Of a stretch of DNA of 64,000 nucleotides, positions 49,856 to 62,390 are shown in pieces; the first letter of the stretch is position 1; each line of letters starts with the position of its first letter. This DNA comes from Myxocyprinus asiaticus (taxonomy: Eukaryota > Chordata > Actinopteri > Cypriniformes > Catostomidae). A program made the position numbers and the translations under genes. The stretch lies in the NCBI RefSeq assembly GCF_019703515.2, contig NC_059373.1, forward strand, positions 11,753,281 through 11,817,280. The letters run 5' to 3'. Below the pieces are notes generated by a model, which ran no database searches, had not been told where the DNA came from, and saw nothing but the letters and a program-made list of their open reading frames with translations.

Positions 49856-51056
49856 AGACAAAAAACAAAACAAAACAGGAAGTCACACTACAGTGAGTCA
49901 GAACACTTCCTGTTACTAGCTGCAAACACTCTCCTGAAGGGTGCTTTGGCCAAGTGATTCTTTCCATATGCAATAAATAAATAAATAAATAGATAAAAAA
50001 AAGAAAAACAATTCCCCAGATCTCATTTGGCTGTTAGTTTGATTTAGCCTTTCCAACCAGGTCTTAAAGCAAACTAATCCACTTTATTGGGAAATGAGTA
50101 TGTTAAGGGCCACTTAAAAATGCATTAGAAGTGCAAAGCATTATCAAACAGAGAAGCACATAAACCTAGTCAGCCATTTAAAGCTCTGGCCACACTGTTT
50201 ATGAGCTCAACTCTTCACTCTAATGCAGCTCTTTAGATGAAGCCAATAGCTTACAGCGCTAACTGTTCCGCCGAGGTAATGGTGCCTCGGTTTCTGCCTG
50301 CTTGAAATGGCTGTAGGGCTCCTTGTTCGCCTCGATCGGATCGGTGACCCTAATTAATAACGATCAGTCTGTCTGAAATGTGCAAATGGAACAATAAACG
50401 TAGATCTGAGTAATTAACCTCTAGCATTTCTGCTAATCATGGGCAAACATCCTCACTCTGTCATTGTTACTCACCGCAGTAGATTACAATCGGGCCGGCA
50501 GCCTAGTTTAGCAGGTCATAAATCTGACACTCATATTGTCCTTTCAGGCAAAGGGCAAAGTCGGCACTACACAGCCAGCCAGGGAAAGAAAACAAGATGC
50601 CAAATTGTAGGGAATCAACAATAAATTATTTGGAAGTCAGCAGGTTGCAGAATACAGTACCTGCTTTCCTTTCATCCTCCTGAACTTTTTCCACATCAGA
50701 AATAATATCCATTTGGATGACACATGATACATGCAGAGATGGAGTATGGAAACACTTTTGTTACTCTTGAATGAATCTAACAGAGCACAAACTTCAGCAT
50801 AACTTAATGTGAAATCCCTAATGCAAGTGTAATTACTGTACACGATAAGAAGGTAAACATTTTGTACTTACCATGCATTTGCGAGTCATTAAATATAATT
50901 TCTTTGCTAGGCATTTATGTATGGACTGATGTAAATACTAGGCAATTACTATCAATTACGCCCATGCAAAACTGTCATTCTGTACCAACTAATCATGGTG
51001 CATATTGCATATATTGCTTTTTTTTTGGTATACAGTAGTTGGATAGATAGACAGAC

Positions 51057-51088
<32 letters not shown>

Positions 51089-52218
51089 GTATTACATATT
51101 TCATATATATATATATATATATATACATATTGGCACAATTTTATGAATGGGGACCCATGATGTGCTTTCAGAATTCAGAGAAAGCATCCAAATGCAAAAC
51201 CACATGCTCTGCTCTCTAAATGCACAAACTGTGATGGATCCCGGGACGATAACCATTTAAGCAAAACAAAGCCTCCATAATCCCAAATGTGGGCATCTGT
51301 GTGAGAGCGTCATTGACATGGACACAGAGGGTAAGTAATTGGGGGAGTTGGAAAATGATTAACCCACTATGCAAATGACAATTAAAGGACACCTAGTGCT
51401 GCAGGCACTGTCCTTGTGTCCTAATTGCTCGGACAAAAGTTCAAGTGCAGCTGTTTGCCGTGGATGTATTCATACCAGAAAACAAGAATCCCATTAACAC
51501 ATTTGTGTTAATGGAAAAAAATGATCGTCGCTCACATTCATTATAACAACAGTCACTGCATAATTGGGAAAGTGACTGGTACGAGACCGTTTACACGACT
51601 GCTAGTTAGCCAAAAATTAGACAATGCTGAATCCACTGGTCTACAATTTTGTGAAAATGTTTGCTGCATATTATATATATATATAGTATAAGTTATTATA
51701 TACATTAATGCCTATTGAGCAACAAACAGTTTATGGTGAGTAATAGATCTTATGGATGTATTTAATTTGTAATTAATTAATAATGGTTATTATTATCATA
51801 TAAGTTTTGAGGAATTCAATTTGTATGGCTGCACATGTGGACTATCACTAATTCATAACACGGTTCTCTGAAATACTTGACTGTGGTTGGTCAATTGTTA
51901 TTTAGTCTTAAAAGAAGCTAAACTGTAGCTGCATGTGACTGTGCTAGTACTATGTCTCTCAAATCACTCCACTATCTCATTCTTCTGACGTAATAAAATA
52001 ATTTAAACTCAAATCAATATTTAATTACATAATTTTTCTTATATGGTAAGAAATCATGTAATAAGCAGGATAATGTACTGTACAGTCAGTCATTATTGCA
52101 AAATAACCCCCTTTCAGATGATATGAGACCTGATTTGATCACCCTTTACATTATCCTTACATGATAAGTAATAAATGGACTTTATTACTGATCCCCAAAC
52201 ATTACCCCCCCAAAAGTC
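49856..52218. other. Gene-free stretch with candidate conserved segments
   Basis: 50190-50620 (CGGATCGGTGACCCTAATTA, TGTGCAAATGGAACAATAAA) and 51240-51500 are repeat-free and rich in homeodomain-, POU- and SOX-like words. A (GATA)n tract is at 51042-51089, followed by (AT)n near 51104-51124. No gene is seen. Confidence 0.4.
51369..51376 (+). promoter_or_regulatory. POU octamer motif
   Basis: An exact ATGCAAAT followed by GACAATTAAAGG, within a repeat-free segment. Its orientation is not that of the canonical SOX-OCT composite. Function is unknown. Confidence 0.35.
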
Positions 52219-52815
52219 TTAAAGGAATTGTCTAGGTCCAATACAAGTTAATCACAATCGACAGCATTTGTGGCATAATGTTATTTATAAAAATTTAATT
52301 CTAATAATTTTGACTTTTCTTTAAAAAAAAAAAAAAGAAAAAAAAAAAAAGAAAAACCTGGGTTAGTGAGGCACTTACAATAGAATTGAATGGGGCCAAT
52401 CAGTAAACATTAAAATACTCACTGTTTCAAAAGTAGCCACAACACGTAAACAGCATGCATGTTAACATAATTTTAGCGTGATAAAATGTAAACCATTTCT
52501 GGGTAAAGTTATATCCAATTTTAAAACTTCATTGCATGACAACATAACACCTCAACTGACTGTAAAATGACAATTTAAACAACAAAACAACAAGTTTTAA
52601 AATAACTAATGTAAACATTTTCACATTTCTGCCTTTAAACCCTCCAAAAAATGTGCCCTTATTCACTTTCATTGTAAGTGTCTCACTGTAACCTCGATTT
52701 TTGCTATTTTTAAAAAGGAGAACAATTCAAATGTCTTTTTTTGTGGTAATCAGCATTATGCCACAAATGCAGTTGATTGAGCTTAATTTGTACTGAACCC
52801 AGAATATTCCTTTAA
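52219..52815. mobile_element. Palindromic element (family B), further copy
   Basis: Begins TTAAAGGAATTGTCTAGGTC and ends AGAATATTCCTTTAA. The GTGAGGCACTTACAATAG and ATTGTAAGTGTCTCAC arms face each other. A poly-A block near 52322-52350 has expanded. Confidence 0.83.
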
Positions 52816-53876
52816 GTTTTTTAAACAAGCCTTCTCTAAATCAATTAGATAGTTATTAAAAGACAATCAAATATGATTTCAATATAACAGGTGACGTGAG
52901 CGTATAAGATGTGCACACTATATATCACAAAAAGACTTTCCTTCAGAAAGGGTGGATGTTTTGAACTGAATCCAACTTTTCTATGCGACAGATCGTAATA
53001 ATGTGATGTGATCTGAAGGCATTTACAGCCAAAAACACTGTATGCTGCTTGCCATCTTACAAATGTTACTTTAATGTTCATTTGACAAAGTAATGTAATG
53101 TCCAACGCAACATCAGCTAGAGATAAAGAGATTATCAGACACCTCTCTTGCTTAAAAACCTAATGCCATCTTCTCACCATCATGTACTATATGTAAGATC
53201 AAGCACGTTTCAGAGGTAAAATGCAGCGGTGAGCAGTCTGTTTCTGCTGTCGTGTCTGGCCCTGTCCTCCAGAGCCTGAGACACTGCAGGAGTTTAACAC
53301 AGCTGATCAGCTCTAGCCTTCTCAGCGCTGACCTCAATGATTTCCCCATCAAGGCCGGTCTGATGTACTGCTCCATCTGCACTCAATCCCTCTCCCATAT
53401 CGATTGCTCGCAAATGAGCCTTCCCAGGCCTGGTCCAGGAGCAGTAATTCAAAAGAGCAGCGCATTGAGTGGACCTAATGTTATGAGACCTGGATGTGCT
53501 CATGCTAACAAAACAAAGTGCCAACATCGGCTTTCTGCACATCATTCACAAATGCGCTGCGCTCTCTGATTGAATTGTGGCCATCGGCGAAATACATTTA
53601 GCAAAGATGTTTTCCTGTTTGCTTGTTTTTTGCTCTGTGTTCCATTTGTCTTCTTTTTTGATGTTTCATAATGCAATCCACCATTTTCCCTCAAAACAAT
53701 GCGGAAATAATCATTTTAGCCTCAAATACTGTATAAGGGTCATTTCTGTTTTACAGTACATTTTGAACTCTGTAACTCTGAAAAAATTTATATGCTTCTA
53801 TTGTAATTTAAGGACGTATTTCTATAAAAGGGTGTGTCAGACTTTAAGAAATATGCTCTGGTCAAGCTGCAGGCAC
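52816..53876. other. Gene-free stretch with candidate conserved segment
   Basis: 53190-53600 is the most GC-rich repeat-free stretch of this part (CAGCTGATCAGCTCTAGCC). Short open frames exist on both strands but have no splice or start support, so I treat it as possible regulatory DNA. Confidence 0.35.
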
Positions 53877-54299
53877 TTAAAGGTGCACTCAGTAATTTTT
53901 TCCCCATTAAAAAAGTTTTACTCCTAAAGAAATGAATTGTAATTTTGAAACAGATGTATAAAATCATGACCACTCACTTGAGATGAGGACTCTATTCATA
54001 TATCATTAACCGTATACAAGCTGTTTTATTCTACATGGGGCAGGATCATACTCATGGGGGCTGCCATTTTAGAATCACATGACCAGCTGAATACTACTCG
54101 CTTAATCTCAGTAACCTTCTTGTTATTGGACACTTTCACTCATGGATGAAATTAATCCTGGCTTATTGTGCATAGATAATTTCTACAATGGCATTGGTCA
54201 CTGAAAACTACTGTGTTTGAATGATGCAGCATCCAGGCCACTAGGTGTCACTGTAAGTCCAAGATGACACAAGTAAAAAGTTACTGAGTGCACCTTTAA
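53877..54299. mobile_element. MITE with TTAAAGGTGCACTC ends
   Basis: 423 bp. The left end TTAAAGGTGCACTCAGTAA and the right end TTACTGAGTGCACCTTTAA are perfect inverses. TTAA at both outer edges would fit a TTAA target. No coding capacity. Confidence 0.85.
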
Positions 54300-54746
54300 A
54301 CTTTATTAATTGTATCAATCATTTACACAATGGCAAGAACATTAACTGGATGGAGTCTAACGGGTTGGAAATAAAAAACTAAAGTTAACCCGTGCTCAGT
54401 TATTGAGAATAAGCTGCTTGAGGGTGTCAATGTTAAGTTTATTATAATAGTTGTAGATATTTTGAAATATTGATATTATTATACCGATTTATGTACTTTT
54501 ATCAAACAGGATGGAATGTTTTTGAGTAAGAAAAACCAACTAATACCACAAAACATCACAGAATTCATAAAATCCATAAAATACTGATGTTTGTGCTGTA
54601 GTTTTTCCCAGCAAGAATTATATAACTTCCTTGAGAAACTGGCTTTTGCTAGTTTAAAGGATATTACAAAACACTAACAGGTTGGAAAGTGATCTTGAGG
54701 GCATAAAAAACTATAAATTGATCAAAGCAATATTTTCAAGGAAACT

Positions 54747-54858
54747 TGTTTTGTTTTTTTGTGATTAACATATTTTATTAATTCATACATTAAACAAAGA
54801 AAAGCAAAACATACTGTATATACACAGAATCAACATTTAACCCCCACTATTACCCCTC

Positions 54859-54945
<87 letters not shown>

Positions 54946-56275
54946 AATCACACACATTAATAACTATACATCTCTCTCCACTGCCCCTCCCCGAGAACCC
55001 TCCAAGAACGCCAAATATTTGCCCCATTTCCCCACAAATGAGTCCAAATTCCCCAGTCTTCTAGATGACCCTTCTTCGAAAGCCGCCACCCTCCCCATCT
55101 CCGAGCACCACTCCTGAAATGGGGGTGCTCCAGCCAACTTCCATCCCCTTAAAACAATTTGTCTGGCGATCACAAGTCCAGAGTCTGGGGCAAAATGAAA
55201 TTTGAGTGCCCAATACTTCACACATAAAACTCTGAACCTTCAACCAAAATTCTTGGATCTTAACACACCCCCAAAAGACATGGGTTGTGTCTCCATATTC
55301 TGATGACATCACCAGCAGGTTGGTGTGTCTTTAAGACCAAGCCTATACAATCTAGAGGGGGTCCAATAGAATCGATGTAAAATCTTGAATTGCAGAAGGC
55401 ACACTCTTACATCTCTAGATGCAGACTTGACGTTTTTTAGAATCCTAGCCCACACTCCCCCCTCCAATACCAAGTTTATATCTTTCTCCCATAATCTCTT
55501 AATAGAAGTTAAAGCTCCATCCCCCAGACTCTGAATTAGCAGGGAGTAATACACTGATGCCTCATGACCTTTTCCAAAAGCAGTAATCAACACTCCCAAA
55601 GTATCTGCCACTTTAGCGGGGTGTATGCTACTCCCACAAATGGCACAGAGCAGGTGGCGCAGCTGTAAATACCTAAAGAACTGAGATCTGGGAATCCCAA
55701 AATGTTGAACCAAATTTTCAAAGGATCTCAACACTCCACTCTCATATAGATCACCGAGTGTATTTACCTCCCACACAATCCACTCTGACCAACAATGTCC
55801 AAATTAAACACTCTGGACACTTTTGTCCATACAGAGTGCAAATATGAGATAATGGGGTGTAACTTCTCCGATTACTTTGATAGAAAGGCTTTGCAATGGT
55901 AAAATAGGGGCAAGAACTTCCTGTTCAAAGAGCCAAATGTCTGAGACCGAATGCATAATAATAAAACAAAATCTTGGTTAGGCCTAGCCCACCTTGCAGC
56001 CTATGCAGTTTACTGAAATGTAATCTGGGATGTTTCTCATTCCAAATGAAGGACTTCACTATGCTATCAAATTGCTTGAAATAAGAGAGGGGGACATCTA
56101 TAGGGAGAGATTGTAGCAGGTAGTTGAATTTTGGAATACAACTAATTTTAATAACATTAACCTTCCCAATCATAGATAAATGTAATGAAGCCCACCTACT
56201 CACATCACTCGAAAACATTTTTATTAAAGGGTCAGAATTAACTCTAACTAAATCACACAAATTTGCTGGGAATAA
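54747..56275 (-). mobile_element. L1-like LINE, 5'-truncated 3' part
   Basis: On the minus strand it encodes the end of an L1-type ORF2 in several broken frames: WASLHLSMIGKVNVIK and SFIWNEKHPRL (about 56230-55930), then KRLWEKDINLVLEGGVW and LHRFYWTPSRLYRLGLKD (to 55309), then HVFWGCVKIQEFW (55312-55061). These are the thumb and C-terminal segments after the reverse transcriptase. The A-rich 3' tail lies at about 54747-54765. A (TA)n tract at 54861-54930 has grown inside the 3' UTR. Same family as 31745-33711. Confidence 0.85.
54861..54930. repeat. (TA)n microsatellite within the LINE 3' UTR
   Basis: About 35 TA units, followed by (AAT)n. Confidence 0.97.
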
Positions 56276-57185
56276 AATAAACTTGTTTTGTTTTAAACAT
56301 TTTGATAAAAAGAAAAATCTGGAATATTCTGAAATAAGTTGCATAACATATGCAAGAAGAACGCATGGTTGTTTAATGGCAAAAATGGCACAAAAAGTAG
56401 TAACATTTGTTAAAATTCCCCCTATGTTCACTTAATTGTGATGTTGTGATAAAATACACTTATATATTTTCCATCTTTAAAAAGTTAATATTTTATCCAA
56501 TATATTAATATATATATATATATGACGAGGACATAAAAAAATTATTCATAGTAACAATGACCCAAAAGAATAGTTTTATATCATAGTGTTCTTATTAAAA
56601 GCCTTTATAAAGACTTACTTTATAGTTCTCAGATTACATTAACAGGTGAAACATCAGAAGGAGGCTGATCCTTTCCTTCATGAGTAAAAACATAATAATA
56701 GAGTCCACAGAAAGCCCAGTGTTCCAGCATCTCTATATTCAGTATGAAGATTGAATGACAGTTCAGAATATACAAACAGCACACAGCCATCATATCAGAC
56801 TCCTCGCGTCTGGATTAATATTTCAAATGCTGTCACCGTCACCCATGCCCCTGTTCCATACATGCTACTCACTGTTTATCTAGGTCCTAAGAGTTAGTGT
56901 TAAAACCTTTTCACAGTTTTGACAGAAACATAACTCATCAGAGGATTATAAATCGCTCTCCACCTGCCGAGAAACCTTATTGATCTGGCCGAAGGGGGGC
57001 AACCTGTTCTAACCTGCACAGGTCACTGCTGATCTTTATTTCTGTCACACTAAAGTGCATCATCATTGTATATACCTCTTTGTACCAAAACCCTTTGTTA
57101 CAAGAGACTATTAGCAAAGAAATAAAAATACAAATAATATTAATAATAATAATAAAAATAAACTAGTGTTTTTGCAAAGAAACTC
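56276..57185. other. Gene-free stretch with candidate conserved segment
   Basis: 56650-57080 is repeat-free and balanced (GAAACCTTATTGATCTGGCC), a plausible regulatory element. A short (AT)n lies near 56508-56522. Confidence 0.35.
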
Positions 57186-57845
57186 TAGGCTACGTCCACT
57201 TTAATCTGGATAAATTTGAAAATTGTGTTTTCATTTTCAAAATGCTCTCCGTCCACACTGCCATTTTCAAGTGTTTTCGAAAATTTGCTTGTCTAAACTG
57301 AAATGTATGAAAATGCCAGGCCAGGCTCCTGCCAGCTACTGTATTCTTGGGGCAGCTGGGAGACAGGGCTGTTTCTGAACATATGGGGGCCCTAAGTGAA
57401 ATCCTACTTAGATTGCGCATGCAAACAATCGCATTTCCATGTATGATCTAAAACGCAATTATCCTGTTGTTCCGCCGCCAGATACCAATTTTGAGTAAAC
57501 TTCTCGTCGCCTTTGAAGGAATGCAATGTTAAGGTTATACAAAGTAACATTTCTCTTTAACAACGCTATCAAAGTGGATGTCAGGCACAACAACGCCGCT
57601 ACAACATGGGTCGCCGTCTTGATTGTTTTGGGTTGAATGGATCACATGCTGCATCACATGACAACAAATAGGTCATAGTTTTCCAATATCTCAGTTTTTC
57701 CAGTCCACACAACAGTGCGAAGACGACGCTTCTCAAATTTATTCACTTGGGATAAATGTTTTTTTCTCAGTGTGGACAGAATGCTAAAACTTAGAGAAAA
57801 AGATGCATTTTCAAACAAAAACAAATTAAAGTGGAAATGGCCTTA
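57186..57845. mobile_element. Palindromic repeat with TAGGCTACGTCCAC ends
   Basis: The left end (TACGTCCACTTTAATCTGG) and the right end (AATTAAAGTGGAAATGGCC) are imperfect inverses. Both arms have AAAATG / CATTTT and GTCCACAC / GTGTGGAC motifs. Half a copy is at 580-722. Confidence 0.65.
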
Positions 57846-58186
57846 GCTTCAAGAGTCTGTTTGCAAAATTTTGGGCTTTCTTAAATATAGTTTAATATTT
57901 AATATTATAGTTTAAACTTACAAAATTTGGTGGCCTTTTGGTGAAGTGTGTCATTTCTGTGCATCTAGCAAAACCAAACGGAATTGCAAAACTTATGTCT
58001 GTATTCAAACAGGTCTTCTGTTGTGGCCAATACAGATGGCCCTGTCCCAAACTCATGCCATGAACTAATGTGGCTGTGTCTGGCTGGCCGGTATGCTCAA
58101 ACAAACAAAAGGAATTTGCACTTTAACCTAGAATAGGAAAAAATATATTTACATTGAAAGAATTACACACTTCACCTTTAAGGTAA
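57846..58186. other. Gene-free spacer
   Basis: No coding signal or recognised repeat. Confidence 0.4.
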
Positions 58187-58972
58187 TACGGAGCCCCTTA
58201 GAGGACAGAAAAGGAATTTATTTTCTGAAACAGTTTTGCGTTTCCTCACAAAAAATGTTTTACGTACCTTCACAATAGTTTGCGTTCCCTCACAATAAGT
58301 TTTCCATTGCCTTGTAATTACTTTTACATTCCCTCGCAATAGCTTATCTTTCCATTACAAAAATGAACCGTGGTTTTACTACAGTAAGATCATGGTTAAT
58401 TTGTGGTACATGTACGTACAATGATTTTTAAAACCAGGGTTCTTACTGCAAAAATGTTTACTGAAGTCATGGTTACTGCAATTACTGCACTGTAGTAGTA
58501 AAACCATGGTTATTTTTTGTATAAATGTCTTTTTGGTGGAAACCATGGTTTTAAAAACAAGGTACACATTCCATAAAATTAACCAAAATTAAGCAAAACT
58601 GTACTAACCATATTTTTTGCACAAAGATTATGATTTTTATTACCAAAGTGTTGGCTTTCCTTTAGTATTACTAAGGCTTTACTTTGAATATCATTGCAAA
58701 AATGTTGTTACTGAAGTAAAACCATAATCACAAAATTTACCATGGTTTTACTTCCATGGTTTAACTACACAAATTTTGTGGTTATGGTTTTACAACAAAT
58801 GCCATAGTTTAACTATGGTTACTGTAGTAAAACCATGCTTAATTCCTGTACAGGTAAAAGATGGTTAAAGCTAGGGAATGAAAAACTTTGTGGATGGATG
58901 CAAAACTATTGTGAGGGAACGCAAAAAAACACAAAAACAAAAATCCCTGCATGTCCTCTAAGGGACTCCATA
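58187..58972. mobile_element. MITE with TACGGAGCCCCTTAGAGGAC ends and internal ACCATGGT motifs
   Basis: The right end, TATGGAGTCCCTTAGAGGAC on the minus strand, is a near-perfect inverse of the left. Between lie CCCTCACAATAG-type repeats in both orientations and many copies of AAACCATGGTTT or its halves. 786 bp, noncoding. Confidence 0.8.
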
Positions 58973-59610
58973 CAGTGTAACTATACATAAATGTTATGTA
59001 TTTAAATCTACAAAAACTTCTGTTAACTGTGTATCAAAAACTGTGCTTGGATTCTGAAGGACTGACATAAGTTCAATGGCTTAACCCAGATCTAGAAAAG
59101 GTTTCCTGCCCGGTAAATCAAAATTGACATGCTTAGTGAGACAGGACCACTGAAGAGCTGGTCTGCCTCAGATCTTTCTGGGTGGACAAAGCCCTCTGTC
59201 TGCGGAGGTCTGTCTGTGGTGTCATGCTTGGTTTCATTTTTCCCTGCTGATGAGATCTCCACTGCTATCTGATGAAATTGAACAACCATTACCAGCCATC
59301 AGAATATAAAGCCCACTCCACTCGCTGCTAAAAAGAATCCCATACAGCTGTCTTTGTCAGCATTTTTCGAATTTATCCGTCTCCGATGATCGGCATAATC
59401 TCGACTGAGGGAGATTGACAGTTCATTGCAAAAATCAATATTTACAATTTACTTCTTTCAACGTTCATTCAGGAAGGAGCTGCCATGTTCTCCTCTCTCG
59501 AAATAAGCTGATCATATCTTTGTCAGCCCTGGAATGAGTTTTCTCACCAAAAATGTTAATCTTTCTCTATCTATTTTCCCTCTTTCTCTTTCTATTTTCT
59601 CTCTTTCCCT

Positions 59611-59667
<57 letters not shown>

Positions 59668-60756
59668 ATCAATGTGTTTGTCTGTATTCTAATCTGCTCT
59701 TTGATGACAGTAAATCTTTACCTCTCTATGGCAAGCAACACTGGACCACTGACACCATTTCCTTTGAGAACAAAGGGACACACCAACACCAATCCCTCTT
59801 CATGTTCCTATCTCCATCTCTCCTACTCTCTCTTACCCTCTTACTTTTTCAGTGTGTCTCACACATTTACTTGCACATATTCTTGGGTGTCAATGTACTG
59901 TAGATCAGAAGGCAGTGTCATTAATCAGTAAAGGTGACAGGCATACACATGCATGCACATACACTTCCCATTCTTTGCGCGGTATCTCATCTTTTTGATC
60001 TTTTTATGTTGCTGAAGATGTTATAGATATGGTTGCACTCCATATGTGAACTATTGAGTGAATTAAGATTTTAGGTTAGCATTTCTTTAAGTCTTTTAAT
60101 AAATTGAGCTTTTCAGTCAGTTTTCTATTCTGAGAGGCTCTTTATGTGACATGTTAATTAAAAAAAAAAAAATAATTAAGCAGCATAATACTGTTATCCT
60201 CAGTGATATAATGCAAATGGTCCCTGAAAACAAAAAGGCTGACCTGCACTCTACACACCATTTATGCTTAATATTTAAACTGAAATCAGTCATTCTTTGA
60301 CAGACTAAAAAAAAAAAAAAAAAAAAAAAATCCCAGTGATTTGACAGTATTTGTGCAAAATTTATAACAGCTCTGTCTATCATGTAGGCCTACATTTTCT
60401 AATTCAGTCTGATAGAGTGTTAATTCACTCTTCTGCTCGGTCTGTTCACATTCTGAAGGAACCATTGGGTGGTAATCTATTGTTAAACAGCATTTAATGT
60501 GAGAGATGAAAATGTCAGCCTTGCACACGCAATCAATTCATATCTCATTAGTGCATATTATTTATGACAGTGGTAATGACCAGGGAACGGCTCCCCAGAG
60601 AATAACACAGACCTCAGCCATCAGGACAAATAATGACAAACGCTGCGGTATTATATGATTACAGAGCTCAATATTGAGGGCTAGCCTGGAATATTATTGA
60701 TTAAAATGAGCTCTTTAAGAAATGTGTGGCCATCAGCTGAAACCATGAGAGGAAAA

Positions 60757-60800
<44 letters not shown>

Positions 60801-61018
60801 TATAACAGCAGCATGAGCTCTCTTGACCTTTACGTACAGTTATAAAATAATTAAAAATGGAGATCACAGACTCTAAATTCTAATTGGACAAGCTGCGTAC
60901 AACTAGAAGGGGCTGCAAAAGTTATGGGTGGGTTAAAAATGTATAATGGAGATACTGTATTTGTTTCCGTTATTAAAGCTGAACTTTTTGTGTGTGTGTG
61001 TGTGTGTGTGTTAAAATA
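58973..61018. other. Gene-free stretch with microsatellites
   Basis: (CT)n at 59612-59665, poly-A at about 60307-60330, (GA)n at 60760-60797 and (GT)n at 60990-61011. 59080-59540 and 60400-60720 are repeat-free and balanced, so weak conserved-element candidates. No gene is seen. Confidence 0.4.
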
Positions 61019-61551
61019 CACTATATGGCCAAATGTTTGTGGACACCCCCTACTAATTAACGAATTTGGTTACTCCATTAAATCCAGTAAAGAAAAATCT
61101 TAATGTTTCTTTATGTAATGTCTTGGGCTTTGCGTGCTTCCAAATTTGTGGCAACTGTTTGGGGATAGCCCTTTTTTGTTCCAGCATGACAATGCCCCTG
61201 TGAACAAAGTGAGGTCCATAAAGAAATGGTTTACCCTGTCTGGAGTGGAAGAAATTGACTGGCCTGCACAAAGCCCAGACCTGAACCCCACTGATCACTT
61301 TTGGGGTGAACTGGAACTGCAACTGTAAGTCAGGCCCCATTGACCAACATCAGTTCCTGACCTCACTGATAGCCTTGTGTCTGAATGAGAGCAAATCCCA
61401 GCAGCCATGTTACTACATACAGTATAGTGGAAAGCCTTCCAAAAAGAGTGGAAGCTGTTATTACAGCAAAGGGGGAAATTGATGCCTAAGGTTTTGAAAT
61501 CAAATGTTCATCAAGCACATATGGTGTCCACAGACTTTTGGCCATATAGTG
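61019..61551 (+). mobile_element. Internally deleted Tc1 element (CACTATATGGCC ends)
   Basis: 533 bp flanked by TA, with inverted ends CACTATATGGCCAAA. The remnant of the transposase end on plus (61134-61328) has FQHDNAP (second catalytic Asp) and SPDLNPTDHFWGEL, where the final catalytic Glu position reads Asp. The N-terminus and first Asp are deleted. Confidence 0.85.
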
Positions 61552-62186
61552 TACTTTCTCCTATTCCAGCTTAAAATGCAGAGAGAACTATAAGTAAGCT
61601 ATTCGTAGACTAATTTTCTCGAAAAATGTAAACACTTTGTGTCTGTGTGCCTATAAAAATTTCTCTGTTTGTTTTGAGCAGCTATCCAGCCTGACACAAC
61701 AACACTGAATCAACCAGTGGTGTGAGTTGGGGGTGGGACTATCTGTTTGTTTGAGATGTTTGAAAACAGTGTTTAGTTTTGCAATTCCGTTCGGTGGTGC
61801 TAGTGGTGCAAAAATTACACACTTCAGTTTTAAATATAGCTGCTCAACAGGTGGCAATCAGAGGTTCCCTTAACCAAACATTTTCCATCGTTTATCAATT
61901 TTTCAAAACGCTGAAGGAAAAGATTGGAATCTACGATTTTTCTCTGTGGACGGTTGGGCGGGGATTGGTGACGGTTTTGCAAGGGCTTGAAGCGCATGCA
62001 AAGTTACAGCAAACAGGAGTGGATCTGCTCAGATATGCATCTGCTGAGACTACAGTCAGTTTATTCGCAAAATAGCTTTTTGCCACAAATTAAAAAAAAA
62101 AAAAGACCCATCGAGACCCCCATAATTTGCACTGTGGTTGTATTCACTTAATAGTAACTAATGAGCTACTTTCCACACAATGTAAT
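61552..62186. other. Gene-free spacer
   Basis: No recognised repeat. An open frame of 98 codons (61779-62075) has no family resemblance or splice support. Confidence 0.35.
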
Positions 62187-62390
62187 CAGTGCTAGGTAGT
62201 AACTGTTTACATGTAATCTGGATTACTAGTAAAATAAAAAAAATCAAGTACTTGTAATTTGAGTAAATTACTCAAGTTTAAGTAATTACATTTAAAATTG
62301 TATCTAAACTTGGATTAAATTACTATATTACTTATTAATTTTAAGTAATTATTTTTATTTTACAGTTACTTTTGTATGGCTTGCATGATT
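62187..62390. mobile_element. One end of the CAGTGCTRGGT repeat family
   Basis: CAGTGCTAGGTAGTAAC followed by ATGTAATCTGGATTAC and repeated AAGTAATTACA words, as in 33713-34240. The other end is not identified. Confidence 0.55.

Noticed and set aside
53252..53569. 105-codon open frame on plus
   Set aside because: No recognisable domain, overlapping open frames on the other strand, no splice signals. It is better explained by a GC-richer noncoding island.
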